A stretch of DNA of 9,907 nt from positions 1 through 9,907 of the forward strand of contig JALNWO010000054.1 in the NCBI GenBank assembly GCA_023230825.1, written 5' to 3'. The translations under genes were made by a program, and so were the position numbers. Numbering within the stretch: position 1 is the first letter of the stretch; every line of letters begins with the position of its first letter. Below the pieces are notes generated by a model. It ran no database searches. It worked only from the letters and a program-made list of their open reading frames with translations, and was not told where the DNA came from. Source of the DNA: Acholeplasmataceae bacterium. GTDB taxonomy: Bacteria; Bacillota_I; Bacilli_A; Acholeplasmatales; Acholeplasmataceae. Shown here piece after piece: positions 1 through 7,748 of this stretch.

Positions 1-1
1 A

Positions 2-28
2 AACTCACAACTTTTCACGCGCATTTAG
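2..28 (+). CDS. Probable last codons of an upstream V-ATPase gene (partial)
   Basis: One frame entering the window reads eight sense codons (NSQLFTRI) and then stops at TAG. That TAG overlaps the AGGAGG ribosome binding site of the subunit A gene. The junction between subunits A and B further on is built the same way (TAG merged into AGGAGG), which is the main reason for choosing this frame. In Enterococcus-type operons the gene before subunit A encodes a small stalk subunit (F, called NtpG), so that is the likeliest identity, but eight residues cannot confirm it. Confidence 0.35.
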   Translation, partial: NSQLFTRI

Positions 29-37
29 GAGGACAGT

Positions 38-1789
38 ATGGCAAAATCAAAAGTTTATTCCATTAATGGTCCTGTCGTTACCGTTAAAGACGCTCTTGAG
101 TTTCAAATGTTAGAAATGGTTTACGTTGGTAAACAACGTCTTTTAGGCGAAGTTATTTCGATTAATAAAGGACTGACAACAATCCAAGTGTATGAAGATA
201 CAACGGGTGTTGCCCCAGGTGAACCTGTTGAGGGAACTGGCGAACAAATTTCCGTTCTACTAGGACCTGGTTTACTAACCCATATTTTTGATGGGATTCA
301 AAGACCTTTAAGAACCATTGAAAAAGAAGCTGGAATTTACATTCCAACAGGTAGTTATGTTGATCCTTTAGATAAAGAGAAGCTGTGGGATGTTAAAATG
401 ACTGTTCAACAAGGTGATGACCTAGAGTTTGGTCAAGTTTATGGTGTCATCCAAGAAACGCATGTGATTGAACATCGTTTACTCGTTCCGAAAGGCGTTC
501 GCGGTAAAGTGATTGATGTCAAAGCTGATGGTGCTTATAAAATCGATGATGTGATTGTTGTTGTTCAAGATACTTATGGCAATAACCATGAGCTAAATTT
601 ATACCAAAAATGGCCGATTAAAACTGCACGGCCAACGAAAAAACGCTTAATGATTTCAACCCCTTTAATTACGGGTCAAAGAGTTATTGATACTTTATTC
701 CCGATTGCAAAAGGGGGCACTGCTGCGGTTCCTGGTGGTTTTGGTACCGGAAAAACAATGCTCCAACACCAACTTGCTAAATGGTGTGATGCCGATATTA
801 TTGTTTATGTTGGCTGCGGCGAGCGGGGCAATGAGATGACGCAAGTTTTAGAAGAGTTTAGCGAACTCATCGACCCGAAAACAAACAAACCTTTAATGGA
901 TCGTACGGTCTTAATCGCGAACACATCTAACATGCCGGTTGCGGCTCGGGAAGCGAGTATTTATACGGGTGTTGCGATTGCTGAGTATTATCGTGACATG
1001 GGCTACGATGTAGCTGTTATGGCTGACTCGACCTCTAGATGGGCAGAAGCTCTCAGAGAAATTAGTGGCCGTTTAGAAGAAATGCCAGCAGAAGAAGGAT
1101 TCCCAGCATACTTACCATCAAGACTGTCACAATTTTATGAGCGGGCTGGATACATGCAAACTTTAAATGGTGATCGTGGTTCGGTTTCAATTATCGGTGC
1201 CGTTTCACCCCAAGGTGCAGACTTTTCTGAACCCGTTACGCAAAACACCAAACGTTTTGTCCGTAGTTTCTGGGCTTTAGATAAAGACTTAGCCTATGCA
1301 CGTCATTATGCAGCAATTAACTGGAACACCAGTTATTCCGAATATATCAATGATTTAACCAAATGGTTTGACACAGAAGTTGGGACATCTTTTTTACTCA
1401 ACCGTGATCAAATCATGAATCTTTTAGCAGATGAAAATAAATTGTTAGAAATTGTAAAATTGATCGGTGCAGATGTTTTACCTGATGATCAAAAATTGGT
1501 CATTGAAATGGGGAAAGTCATTCGTCGTGGTTTTCTCCAACAAAATGCTTTTCATAAAGACGATACTTTCGTTCCTTTAGAAAAACAAAATCGGATGATG
1601 GAAGTCATCTTATACTTATACGAAAAAGCAAACAAATATGTTCACGAAGGAAAATCACTCAACGTTTTAGCTGAAACAAACATTTTTGATGAAATCATTA
1701 AAATGAAATACGATGTTCCCAATGATGAACTCCATTTATTTGAACGTTATTTTGATGAAATCGATGCCGTTATTAAAGGCATAGAATAG
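38..1789 (+). CDS. ntpA: V-type ATPase catalytic subunit A
   Basis: Catalytic subunit of the soluble V1 part of a bacterial (A/V-type) rotary ATPase. It hydrolyses or makes ATP in alternation with subunit B and drives proton or sodium transport through the membrane part. The 583 residues match the usual length. The N-terminal barrel opens with [12 protein letters not shown]. The A-specific non-homologous insert lies at about residues 110-180. The Walker A loop is GGFGTGKT (233-240, K239), and the catalytic glutamate is E262 in [22 protein letters not shown] (345-359) and the [19 protein letters not shown] block are typical of the family. The start follows AGGAGG by 5 bases. The loop begins PGGFG where the family usually has PGPFG; this is tolerable but unusual. 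Ion specificity cannot be told because the rotor subunit is outside the window. No intein is present. Confidence 0.97.
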   Translation: MAKSKVYSINGPVVTVKDALEFQMLEMVYVGKQRLLGEVISINKGLTTIQVYEDTTGVAPGEPVEGTGEQISVLLGPGLLTHIFDGIQRPLRTIEKEAGIYIPTGSYVDPLDKEKLWDVKMTVQQGDDLEFGQVYGVIQETHVIEHRLLVPKGVRGKVIDVKADGAYKIDDVIVVVQDTYGNNHELNLYQKWPIKTARPTKKRLMISTPLITGQRVIDTLFPIAKGGTAAVPGGFGTGKTMLQHQLAKWCDADIIVYVGCGERGNEMTQVLEEFSELIDPKTNKPLMDRTVLIANTSNMPVAAREASIYTGVAIAEYYRDMGYDVAVMADSTSRWAEALREISGRLEEMPAEEGFPAYLPSRLSQFYERAGYMQTLNGDRGSVSIIGAVSPQGADFSEPVTQNTKRFVRSFWALDKDLAYARHYAAINWNTSYSEYINDLTKWFDTEVGTSFLLNRDQIMNLLADENKLLEIVKLIGADVLPDDQKLVIEMGKVIRRGFLQQNAFHKDDTFVPLEKQNRMMEVILYLYEKANKYVHEGKSLNVLAETNIFDEIIKMKYDVPNDELHLFERYFDEIDAVIKGIE

Positions 1790-1799
1790 GAGGGAAATG

Positions 1800-3248
1800 A
1801 TGAATCTACATTATATTGGCTTAGATGAGATCAAAGGACCTCTAATCTTTTTAGACCATGTGGAAGGCGTTGGCTATGATGAGATGGTTGAAATTAAAAT
1901 GGTTGACCAACCCTCACGCTTTGGCCGCGTTGTCCATATTGAAGGCAAGCGCGTTGCGATTCAAGTTTTTGAAGGCACGCACAATATCTCGTTAACAAAT
2001 ACAAAAACGAAGTTTCTTGGTAAACCTGTAGAAATGTCCCTTTCGAAAGAAATTTTGGGACGTACATTTAACGGTGCAGGACAACCGATTGATGGTTTAG
2101 GTGAAGTTTATGTTTCTGAAAAAAGAAACATCAACGGTCATCCCCTCAACCCAGTAGCAAGAATTTATCCCCGTAACTATATTCAAACGGGAATTTCTAG
2201 TATTGATGCTTTAACAACGTTAATTCGTGGGCAAAAACTCCCAATCTTTTCTGGTTCTGGGATGCCGCACAACGAACTAGCTGTTCAAATTGTTAAACAA
2301 GCAAAAATTGCTGAAGAAGCAGGCGATAACTTCGGAATCGTCTTTGCTGCGATGGGCGTTAAAAATGACGTCGCGGATTATTTCCGTCGTCAGTTTGAAG
2401 AAGCAGGCGTGATGCACAAAGTGGTGATGTTTTTAAACCTCGCCAATGAACCGATTATTGAGCGGACGCTCACCCCTCGTTTTGCCTTGACGGCAGCTGA
2501 ATATTTAGCATACACACACAATATGCATGTTTTAACCATTTTAACCGATGTAACTTCTTACTGTGAAGCACTTCGTGAGTTTTCCAGTTCAAAAGGTGAG
2601 ATTCCTGGTCGTAAAGGCTATCCAGGGTATTTATACTCTGACTTAGCTTCATTATATGAGCGTGCAGGAATTGTTCAAGGTGCGGAAGGTTCAGTGACCC
2701 AAATCCCTATCTTAACGATGCCAAACGATGATATTACCCATCCAGTTCCTGACTTAACAGGTTATATTACCGAAGGACAAATTGTTTTAAGCCGTGATTT
2801 AAACCAGACGAATGTGTATCCACCTGTTGGTGTCTTGCCCTCATTATCAAGACTTATGAAAGATGGAATTGGTGATGGTTATACAAGAAGTGATCATTCA
2901 ACTCTCGCAAACCAACTATTCGCATCTTATGCTCAAGTTCAAGACGCACGGAGCCTCGCTTCAGTCATTGGTGAAGATGAACTTTCCCCAATTGATAAAA
3001 AGTATATTGAATTTGGTAACTTATTTGAAAAACATTATTTAAACCAAGGCTTTAATACCAATCGAAACATGATTGAAACGCTCGATTTAGGGTGGGATTT
3101 ATTATCCCTTTTACCAGCTTCCGAATTGCACCGTGTGGATGAAAAAACACTCCAAGAGCATTATCATCATGAACGGGCTTTAGAGCGTTTTGAAATAGGC
3201 TTTAAGCCGATTATTCAAGAACTCGAAAAGGATGAAGATTATGAGTAA
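1800..3248 (+). CDS. ntpB: V-type ATPase regulatory subunit B
   Basis: Non-catalytic partner of subunit A in the A3B3 hexamer, about 482 residues. As expected for B subunits the P-loop is lost: the corresponding segment reads [11 protein letters not shown] (about 152-162). The family block [14 protein letters not shown] (346-359) carries the conserved arginine (R352, numbered from the first ATG) that acts as the arginine finger for the neighbouring A site. Other B signatures are [33 protein letters not shown] and [27 protein letters not shown]. Two ATGs are in tandem at 1797 and 1800. The AGGAGG at 1788-1793 is 6 bases from the second and only 3 from the first, so the second is preferred. The ribosome binding site overlaps the stop of subunit A, suggesting translational coupling. 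The tail after about residue 450 ([15 protein letters not shown] onward) is charged and a little longer than I expect. Confidence 0.97.
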   Translation: MNLHYIGLDEIKGPLIFLDHVEGVGYDEMVEIKMVDQPSRFGRVVHIEGKRVAIQVFEGTHNISLTNTKTKFLGKPVEMSLSKEILGRTFNGAGQPIDGLGEVYVSEKRNINGHPLNPVARIYPRNYIQTGISSIDALTTLIRGQKLPIFSGSGMPHNELAVQIVKQAKIAEEAGDNFGIVFAAMGVKNDVADYFRRQFEEAGVMHKVVMFLNLANEPIIERTLTPRFALTAAEYLAYTHNMHVLTILTDVTSYCEALREFSSSKGEIPGRKGYPGYLYSDLASLYERAGIVQGAEGSVTQIPILTMPNDDITHPVPDLTGYITEGQIVLSRDLNQTNVYPPVGVLPSLSRLMKDGIGDGYTRSDHSTLANQLFASYAQVQDARSLASVIGEDELSPIDKKYIEFGNLFEKHYLNQGFNTNRNMIETLDLGWDLLSLLPASELHRVDEKTLQEHYHHERALERFEIGFKPIIQELEKDEDYE

Positions 3249-3864
3249 TCAAGTTTCTCCAACCAAAGGAAACTTAATGACATTACAAAAATCATATGAA
3301 CTCGCCCAAAAAGGTTTTGAATTAATGGACCGCAAACGCAACATCTTAATCGCAGAAATGATGACTTATTTAGATGATGTTAAAGCGATTCGTGGTGAAA
3401 TTTGGGAAACGTTTAGAAAAGGGTATCGTGCGCTTCAAGAAGCGAACATTACCTTAGGTATTGTCTCTGAAATTGCCAAATCAATTCCCATTGATTCAGG
3501 ACTTTCAGTCACATATCGTTCTGTGATGGGTGTAGAAATTCCCAAGGTAAAACACGAAAAACAAGTCGTGCGTCTTTCGTATGGCATTGGCTCGACCAAT
3601 ACAAAGTTTGACTATGCCTACCAAATGTTTCATAAAGTGAGAGACTTAACGATCCGTTTAGCTGAAATTGAAAACGTTGTTTATCGATTGGCAAACGCGA
3701 TTCGAAAAGCTCAAAAAAGAGCGAATGCTTTGGATCACGTTGTTATTCCTCGCTTTGCGTCTCAAATTAAATTTATTACTTTAGCTTTAGAAGAAAAAGA
3801 TCGTGAGGCTTTTATTCGCCAAAAGGTTATTAAAAATCATCAAGAAGCTAAAAAAAGAGCTTAA
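3241..3864 (+). CDS. ntpD: V-type ATPase central stalk subunit D
   Basis: Rotor shaft subunit, 207 residues, forming the antiparallel coiled coil that turns inside the A3B3 ring. The N-terminus [12 protein letters not shown] fits the family pattern of a short start followed by a Pro-Thr-Lys/Arg turn. Long heptad-like helices fill both ends. The C-terminal block [18 protein letters not shown] followed by [16 protein letters not shown] is diagnostic. The ATG at 3241 is chosen over an in-frame ATG at 3232 because AAAAGGA (3226-3232) lies 8 bases before it and because the family begins close to this point. The start overlaps the end of subunit B by 8 bases, so the two are probably coupled. Two in-frame TAA codons end the gene just before a terminator, so D is the last gene of this operon here. 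Enterococcus hirae has further genes after D. Confidence 0.95.
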   Translation: MSNQVSPTKGNLMTLQKSYELAQKGFELMDRKRNILIAEMMTYLDDVKAIRGEIWETFRKGYRALQEANITLGIVSEIAKSIPIDSGLSVTYRSVMGVEIPKVKHEKQVVRLSYGIGSTNTKFDYAYQMFHKVRDLTIRLAEIENVVYRLANAIRKAQKRANALDHVVIPRFASQIKFITLALEEKDREAFIRQKVIKNHQEAKKRA

Positions 3865-3868
3865 TAAA

Positions 3869-3900
3869 AGGGTGTGTCAAGGAGACACACCCTCTTTTTT
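3869..3900. terminator. Bidirectional hairpin terminator between ntpD and yidD
   Basis: A perfect 10-base-pair stem (AGGGTGTGTC at 3869-3878, GACACACCCT at 3884-3893) closes a 5-base loop. A CTTTTTT run follows on the plus strand (3894-3900), and the minus strand reads into TTTTATTAAG. It can therefore end the ATPase operon in one direction and yidD in the other. The stop codon of yidD (3877-3879) lies inside the stem. Confidence 0.9.
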
Positions 3901-4131
3901 CGGTTTTATCTTTTTTTCCGGTACAGGATCATACTTGGGTTTAAATAAGGGATTACACGTGAGTAAACGTTTTGTCGTTAAGAAAGAAGCTTTAAAAAAG
4001 TTAAAGCGTTGATAACTTAATTTAGCATATTGACTACACGTGGGTGTATGACGACACACGTGATTTTTTTTAGGAGAAATCTCGCGTTGATACCACTCAA
4101 TCAAACGGATTGCTAGTTTTTTCAATTGCAT
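3877..4131 (-). CDS. yidD: YidD membrane protein insertion efficiency factor
   Basis: Small protein of 84 residues thought to assist YidC/Oxa1-dependent insertion of membrane proteins at the inner face of the membrane, which it probably touches through an amphipathic N-terminal helix. The N-terminus (LKKLAIRLIEWYQREISP) has the family pattern. It is followed by the cysteine motif CRHTPTCSQYA (residues 26-36), the segment FFKASFLTTKRLLTCNPL, and the hallmark YDPVP (67-71). The lysine-rich tail KKIKPKKEGVSP is encoded partly within the terminator shared with the ATPase operon. In-frame TTG (4137) and GTG (4134) codons precede the ATG at 4131. I prefer the ATG because the predicted transcript starts at about 4135 and the family begins with residues like MQLKK. 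There is no convincing ribosome binding site. In many bacteria yidD sits beside rnpA and yidC; here it stands alone, converging on the ATPase genes. Confidence 0.93.
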   Translation of the reverse strand: MQLKKLAIRLIEWYQREISPKKNHVCRHTPTCSQYAKLSYQRFNFFKASFLTTKRLLTCNPLFKPKYDPVPEKKIKPKKEGVSP

Positions 4132-4141
4132 CACCAATGAT

Positions 4142-4171
4142 AGTATACCACCAAAAAAAGAATTATGTAAA
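4142..4171 (-). promoter_or_regulatory. Predicted sigma-A promoter of yidD
   Basis: On the minus strand TTTACA (4166-4171) and TATACT (4142-4147) are separated by 18 bases, a good match to a housekeeping promoter. The -10 box ends only 10 bases before the yidD ATG, so transcription should start about 3 to 5 bases before the start codon. That would give a nearly leaderless mRNA. Confidence 0.55.
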
Positions 4172-4215
4172 ATTAATAATTTGCGTTTTATTATATGTAT
4201 AATCTTATGGTTTTA

Positions 4216-4224
4216 TGCTATAAT
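4216..4224 (+). promoter_or_regulatory. Extended -10 promoter of the EF-G-like/hpf operon
   Basis: TGCTATAAT is a perfect TATAAT preceded by TGn, the extended -10 form, which does not need a strong -35 box. None is obvious at the right distance (TGTATA at 4196-4201 is the only candidate). It lies about 39 bases before the start codon. A second TATAAT at 4198-4203 lacks both a -35 box and the TGn spacing. Confidence 0.55.
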
Positions 4225-4262
4225 TAAGATATATATTAGAAAACGATTACAGGAGGTAAAAG

Positions 4263-6320
4263 ATGAAGGAGTATACCACCAAAGAGATTCGCAACATCGC
4301 CATCTTAGGACACCAGGGTACTGGAAAAACAACGATGACAGAAGCATTATTATATGCCTCTGGCGCTGTTCATAAAAAAGGTGAAGTGGAGAAAAAGACG
4401 ACCCACTCAGATTATTTAGCAGAAGAACATAATCGCTTAGCCAGCTTATCCTTAAGTTTAATTCCCGTTGAATGGCAAGGCTATAAATTTAATTTTTTAG
4501 ATGTCCCCGGAAGTGATGAATTTGTTGGTGATCTCAATCAAGCGTTAGCTGTTGTTAAAGGCGCCATCGTCTTGGTTGATGCCACAAAAGGTGTCGAGGT
4601 CGGCACCGAACGGGTATGGAAAGAAATTAGAAAGCGCCATATCCCAACGATTGTCTTTATTAATAAGATGGATAAAGAGAACGTTAAATTTGAAGAAGTT
4701 TTAGCAGAAATTAGTGAAAAACTTGGAAAAGGGGCTGTCCCCTTTGCTTGGCCTTTAGGGCGTGAAGATCAGTTTGATGGTTTTATTGATGTTATTTCCA
4801 AACGAGCAAAAATCCAAGATGGTCAAAAACTAGATGACCAAGATGTTTGGGATGATAAAAAAGATAAAATCGATGAACTCCACAACAATTTAATTGAAAG
4901 TGTTGCGGAAACATCAGAAGAATTGTTAGAGCTTTATTTAATGGGCGAAGCAATCCCTGAAGACCAAATTAAACAAACATTATCAAACATTATTATTGAT
5001 GGTGAATTAACACCGGTTGTTGTTGGTAGTGCGACCAATGATATTGGCGTTCAATCACTGATGCAAATGCTCATTGATTATATGCCTGCTCCTGGTGATT
5101 TACAACCATTAGCAGCAACAGATGTGAAGACGAAAGAAGAAACAACGAGAGAAACGAGCGATGATGCACCGTTTTCAGCCTATGTCTTTAAGACAGTTGT
5201 TGATCCTTTCTTAGGTAACATTCATTTAGTGAAAGTCAATTCAGGGACGTTAATAAACGGACAAGAAGTGTTAATCCCCAATACGAGTGACACAAAGAAA
5301 ATTTCTAACTTATCAGCCATTCGTGGAAAAACACAAATTGAGCAACAACGTTTCCATGCAGGTGACATGTGTGCGATTGCAAAAATGGAAGGCATTGAAA
5401 CCGGCTTTACCTTAACCGATCCTCGTCAACCTGTCTTATATAAACCAGTTGAACAACCAACACCCGTCATTTATATTGCGGTTTCTCCAAAAAATAAAAA
5501 TGACGAAGATAAAATTTCAATGGCGCTTGGACGAATTAACATTGAAGATCCAACTTTTGAAATTAGACGTAATAAAGAAACCCAACAACTCTTATTGGGT
5601 GGACAGGGCATTACCCATTTACAATATGTATTAGATCGTGTAAAAAACATGTATAAAGTTGAAGTCAACCAAGAAGATCAAAAAATTGTTTACCGCGAAA
5701 CGATTAAAAAACGCGTGGAAGCTGAAGGTAAGCATAAGAAACAATCTGGTGGTGCGGGCCAATTTGGTCATGTTTGGATTCGCTTTGAACCCTCTAAAGA
5801 ACTCTTTGTCTTTAAAGAAGAAGTCTTTGGTGGTGCGGTTCCAAGAAACTATTTCCCTGCTGTTGAAAAAGGTTTAATTGAAACATTTGAACATGGCCCT
5901 TTAGCAGGATTCCCAGTGATTAACGTTCAAGCAACCCTTTATGATGGATCTTATCATGCCGTTGACTCTAACGAGATTTCCTTTAAGATGGCTGCATCTT
6001 TAGCCTTTAGGGAAGCAGTAAAGACTTGTCAACCAACGATTTTAGAACCAATCGTTAAAGTTGAAGTAACAGTCAAAGACCAATATGTCGGTGATGTCAT
6101 GGGTGACATGAGTAAACGCCGTGGTCAAGTTTCAGGAATGAATCAGGTTGATGGCTATCAAGTCGTCGTTGCTGAAGTTCCTGAAGCAGAAATTGTTTCT
6201 TACGCGATTGACTTAAAAGCGATGACGCAAGGTAGTGGATCATTCACACGTGAATTTGTTCGCTACCAAGAAGTTCCAGCGCATTTAATCGATGGTATTA
6301 TCGAAGAATACAAAAAGTAA
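4263..6320 (+). CDS. Elongation factor G-like GTPase (EF-G paralogue)
   Basis: A five-domain translational GTPase of 685 residues, belonging to the EF-G-like branch (related to proteins called EF-G2) rather than the main translocase. The G domain has a P-loop GHQGTGKT (16-23), a DVPG switch II (80-83) and NKMD for guanine specificity (134-137). Domain II starts around FSAYVFKTVVDPFLG, domain IV contains GGAGQFGHVWIRFEP and the tip segment YHAVDSNEISFKMA, and domain V has GDMSKRRGQVSGM (614-626). Canonical EF-G has RGITI in switch I and a catalytic His after DTPG; here these read RLASL (58-62) and a Ser (S84), so GTP hydrolysis may be weak or differently triggered. The start follows AGGAGGT by 5 bases. 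It is the first gene of a probable operon with the four-cysteine protein and hpf. Its exact role is not settled for the family. Confidence 0.9.
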   Translation: MKEYTTKEIRNIAILGHQGTGKTTMTEALLYASGAVHKKGEVEKKTTHSDYLAEEHNRLASLSLSLIPVEWQGYKFNFLDVPGSDEFVGDLNQALAVVKGAIVLVDATKGVEVGTERVWKEIRKRHIPTIVFINKMDKENVKFEEVLAEISEKLGKGAVPFAWPLGREDQFDGFIDVISKRAKIQDGQKLDDQDVWDDKKDKIDELHNNLIESVAETSEELLELYLMGEAIPEDQIKQTLSNIIIDGELTPVVVGSATNDIGVQSLMQMLIDYMPAPGDLQPLAATDVKTKEETTRETSDDAPFSAYVFKTVVDPFLGNIHLVKVNSGTLINGQEVLIPNTSDTKKISNLSAIRGKTQIEQQRFHAGDMCAIAKMEGIETGFTLTDPRQPVLYKPVEQPTPVIYIAVSPKNKNDEDKISMALGRINIEDPTFEIRRNKETQQLLLGGQGITHLQYVLDRVKNMYKVEVNQEDQKIVYRETIKKRVEAEGKHKKQSGGAGQFGHVWIRFEPSKELFVFKEEVFGGAVPRNYFPAVEKGLIETFEHGPLAGFPVINVQATLYDGSYHAVDSNEISFKMAASLAFREAVKTCQPTILEPIVKVEVTVKDQYVGDVMGDMSKRRGQVSGMNQVDGYQVVVAEVPEAEIVSYAIDLKAMTQGSGSFTREFVRYQEVPAHLIDGIIEEYKK

Positions 6321-6328
6321 AATTGTTA

Positions 6329-6358
6329 AAGCCCGCCTAATATCAGTTAGGAGGGCTT
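6329..6358 (+). promoter_or_regulatory. Hairpin enclosing the ribosome binding site of the four-cysteine gene
   Basis: AAGCCCGCCTAA (6329-6340) and TTAGGAGGGCTT (6347-6358) pair over 12 positions with one mismatch around a 6-base loop. The right arm contains AGGAGGG (6349-6355), which sits 6 bases before the ATG at 6362. The stem is followed by CTTATGTTTTGC, not a real U-tract, so I read it as a translation-controlling or mRNA-processing hairpin more than as a terminator. Confidence 0.65.
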
Positions 6359-6361
6359 CTT

Positions 6362-6763
6362 ATGTTTTGCGAGATTTGCCGACAAAAGATCATTGTTCGG
6401 CTCCATTTGATGAATATCTTTCGCCGTGAAGTGCATCATATTTGTGAAAAATGTTTCCGAAAATATCCTTTGCATGTAAAAGAAAGTATTATTCCCATTG
6501 ATGGAGGTGAAATATTATGGCATAGTTTGCTCAATACAAACGATACCCTTTCACCGCTTGCGCATATGTCTTTTTATCAGCCTTTTTATATTCATTTCAT
6601 TCAGGCGTTAAAAAAGACACATACAATGATTTTCATCGAACGGTTAACAGAAGATTGGGTTATCCGTTTGGAGCAGTTAAATTGGGGTAGGATTTATTTA
6701 GTAACCCACTACGATGGAATTAAAAATAAGGAGGATGTTTATGATTTTCGAAGTATTAGGTAA
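6362..6763 (+). CDS. Small four-cysteine (zinc-finger) protein at the comFC position
   Basis: A protein of 133 residues that I do not recognise as a whole. The N-terminus has two Cys-X2-Cys pairs (C3/C6 and C28/C31), the layout of the zinc-binding start of ComFC/ComF, a DNA-uptake phosphoribosyltransferase-like protein of about 220 residues. The rest (about residues 40-133) shows none of the phosphoribosyltransferase motifs expected in ComFC. Its place directly before hpf matches the comFC-hpf order known in staphylococci and other Firmicutes, so it may be a shortened or diverged ComFC relative. It has no signal peptide or membrane segment. The ribosome binding site lies inside a hairpin. The end overlaps hpf by 23 bases, implying coupling. 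A purely local zinc-ribbon protein unrelated to ComFC is the alternative. Confidence 0.6.
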   Translation: MFCEICRQKIIVRLHLMNIFRREVHHICEKCFRKYPLHVKESIIPIDGGEILWHSLLNTNDTLSPLAHMSFYQPFYIHFIQALKKTHTMIFIERLTEDWVIRLEQLNWGRIYLVTHYDGIKNKEDVYDFRSIR

Positions 6764-7292
6764 AAATGGATTCGTTCCAACCCAAGCCATTAAAGATTAT
6801 GCAGAAAAAAGATTTGGTAAAGTGGTTTCCTTTTTCGGACCCGATGTCGTTGATGCGATTCGTGTTGTCTGTAAAGTTTATAAGGATCATCATAAAGTTG
6901 AAGTGAATGTCCATGCGAAAAAAACTGTTGTTCGTGCTGAGGTTTCAGATCAAGACATGTATACAGCCATTGATAAAGCGAACGATAAATTGGTTTCACA
7001 AATTCGAAGACATAAAGACAAATTGAAAAGTCATTTAGAAAAAGAAGGGATTAAACAAGCATATAGTCAAACCTTCGATGCAGAAGATTTAGAAAAAGAT
7101 ATTTTGGCTTCACAGCTTGTTAAAAATAAAAAGATTGAATTGAAACCGATGACAGCGGAAGAAGCGATTGCTCATATGGAGCTTTCAGACCATGACTTCT
7201 ATGTTTACTTAGATAAAGAGACAGAAAAGACCAACGTTGTGTATCGGAGAAAAGACGGCGATTACGCAATTATTGAGACGCAGCCGTTCTAA
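6741..7292 (+). CDS. hpf: Long-form ribosome hibernation promoting factor
   Basis: Binds the 30S decoding centre and pairs 70S ribosomes into inactive 100S dimers during slow growth. The 183 residues are the long form. Residues 1 to about 100 are the S30AE fold (IFEVLGKNGFVPTQAIKDYAE, then HKVEVNVHAKKTVVRAEV and MYTAIDKANDKLVSQIRRHKDK). A linker leads to the C-terminal dimerisation domain (IELKPMTAEEAIAHMEL, DHDFYVYLDKETEKTNVVYRRKDGDYAIIE). The ATG at 6741 is chosen because AAGGAGGA (6728-6735) gives a 6-base spacing from AGGAGG; an in-frame ATG at 6735 would overlap that site. The start lies inside the end of the four-cysteine gene. Position behind an EF-G-like GTPase suggests a shared theme of ribosome idling and restart. 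A terminator follows at once. Confidence 0.96.
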   Translation: MIFEVLGKNGFVPTQAIKDYAEKRFGKVVSFFGPDVVDAIRVVCKVYKDHHKVEVNVHAKKTVVRAEVSDQDMYTAIDKANDKLVSQIRRHKDKLKSHLEKEGIKQAYSQTFDAEDLEKDILASQLVKNKKIELKPMTAEEAIAHMELSDHDFYVYLDKETEKTNVVYRRKDGDYAIIETQPF

Positions 7293-7302
7293 AAATAACC
7301 AT

Positions 7303-7338
7303 AAAAAAAGTGCTCAAATATAAACTGAGCATTTTTTT
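7303..7338 (+). terminator. Terminator after hpf
   Basis: TGCTCA (7311-7316) and TGAGCA (7326-7331) pair around a 9-base AT-rich loop. A run of A residues before and seven T residues after (7332-7338) extend the stem and form the U-tract. It ends the EF-G-like/hpf operon. Confidence 0.8.
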
Positions 7339-7748
7339 ATTTAAATCCTTTAAATGATCTTTTAAATTAAATGGGGGTAAGGTGTTCGCTTTCAAATATT
7401 TGAGTTATATATTTTAGGTTTAGCACAGATAAAAGTACTCAATCATTTTATAAGGAATAATCAGCCATTAAAGTAAAGTCACTAGATTGTTATAGAAAGA
7501 GTGAGTTTTCAGTTCTATAAGATCATTAATGTCCACTTTTAAAGCCACTTAACAGAAAAGACTGAACTATGAGATTACAGAGATGCGATTTACTCCACCT
7601 ATTTAAAAGCGCTGAAAATTTACTGCTTTTTTTTATTACTGTTGATTAATTAAACTTATAAAACAACACTGTTTAAAGAGCCACGTAGTTAAGCCTATTT
7701 ACTTTAATCTAAATAAAACATTTACATTTTAACAGCGAAAGTTCTATA
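7339..7748. other. Gene-free AT-rich stretch between hpf and the toxin-like unit
   Basis: I see no supportable gene, RNA gene or insertion sequence end here on either strand. The composition is AT-rich. AAAAGC and GCTTTT (7605-7610 and 7625-7630) can pair around a 14-base loop and are followed by T residues on the plus strand; on the minus strand this is only a weak candidate end for the toxin-like operon. TGTTG and CAACA around 7640-7670 form another weak inverted repeat. The stretch may be remnant DNA from acquisition of the neighbouring unit. Confidence 0.5.

Noticed and set aside
3803..4012. 69-codon plus-strand open frame overlapping the end of ntpD and yidD
   Set aside because: It runs antisense to well-recognised yidD, through the terminator, with no ribosome binding site. 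It is a shadow frame.
4198..4203. A second TATAAT upstream of the EF-G-like gene as the -10 box
   Set aside because: TTGCGT at 4181 is only 11 bases away and the TG is directly adjacent without a spacer base. The box at 4219-4224 is better.
6329..6358. The hairpin after the EF-G-like gene as a plain Rho-independent terminator
   Set aside because: There is no run of T residues after the stem and its right arm is the ribosome binding site of the next gene. Partial termination remains possible.
7535..7700. TTTAAAGCCACTTAA (about 7537) and TTTAAAGAGCCACGTAGTTAA (about 7672) as an imperfect repeat
   Set aside because: The match needs gaps and is in low-complexity DNA, so it is not convincing as a repeat family or attachment site.
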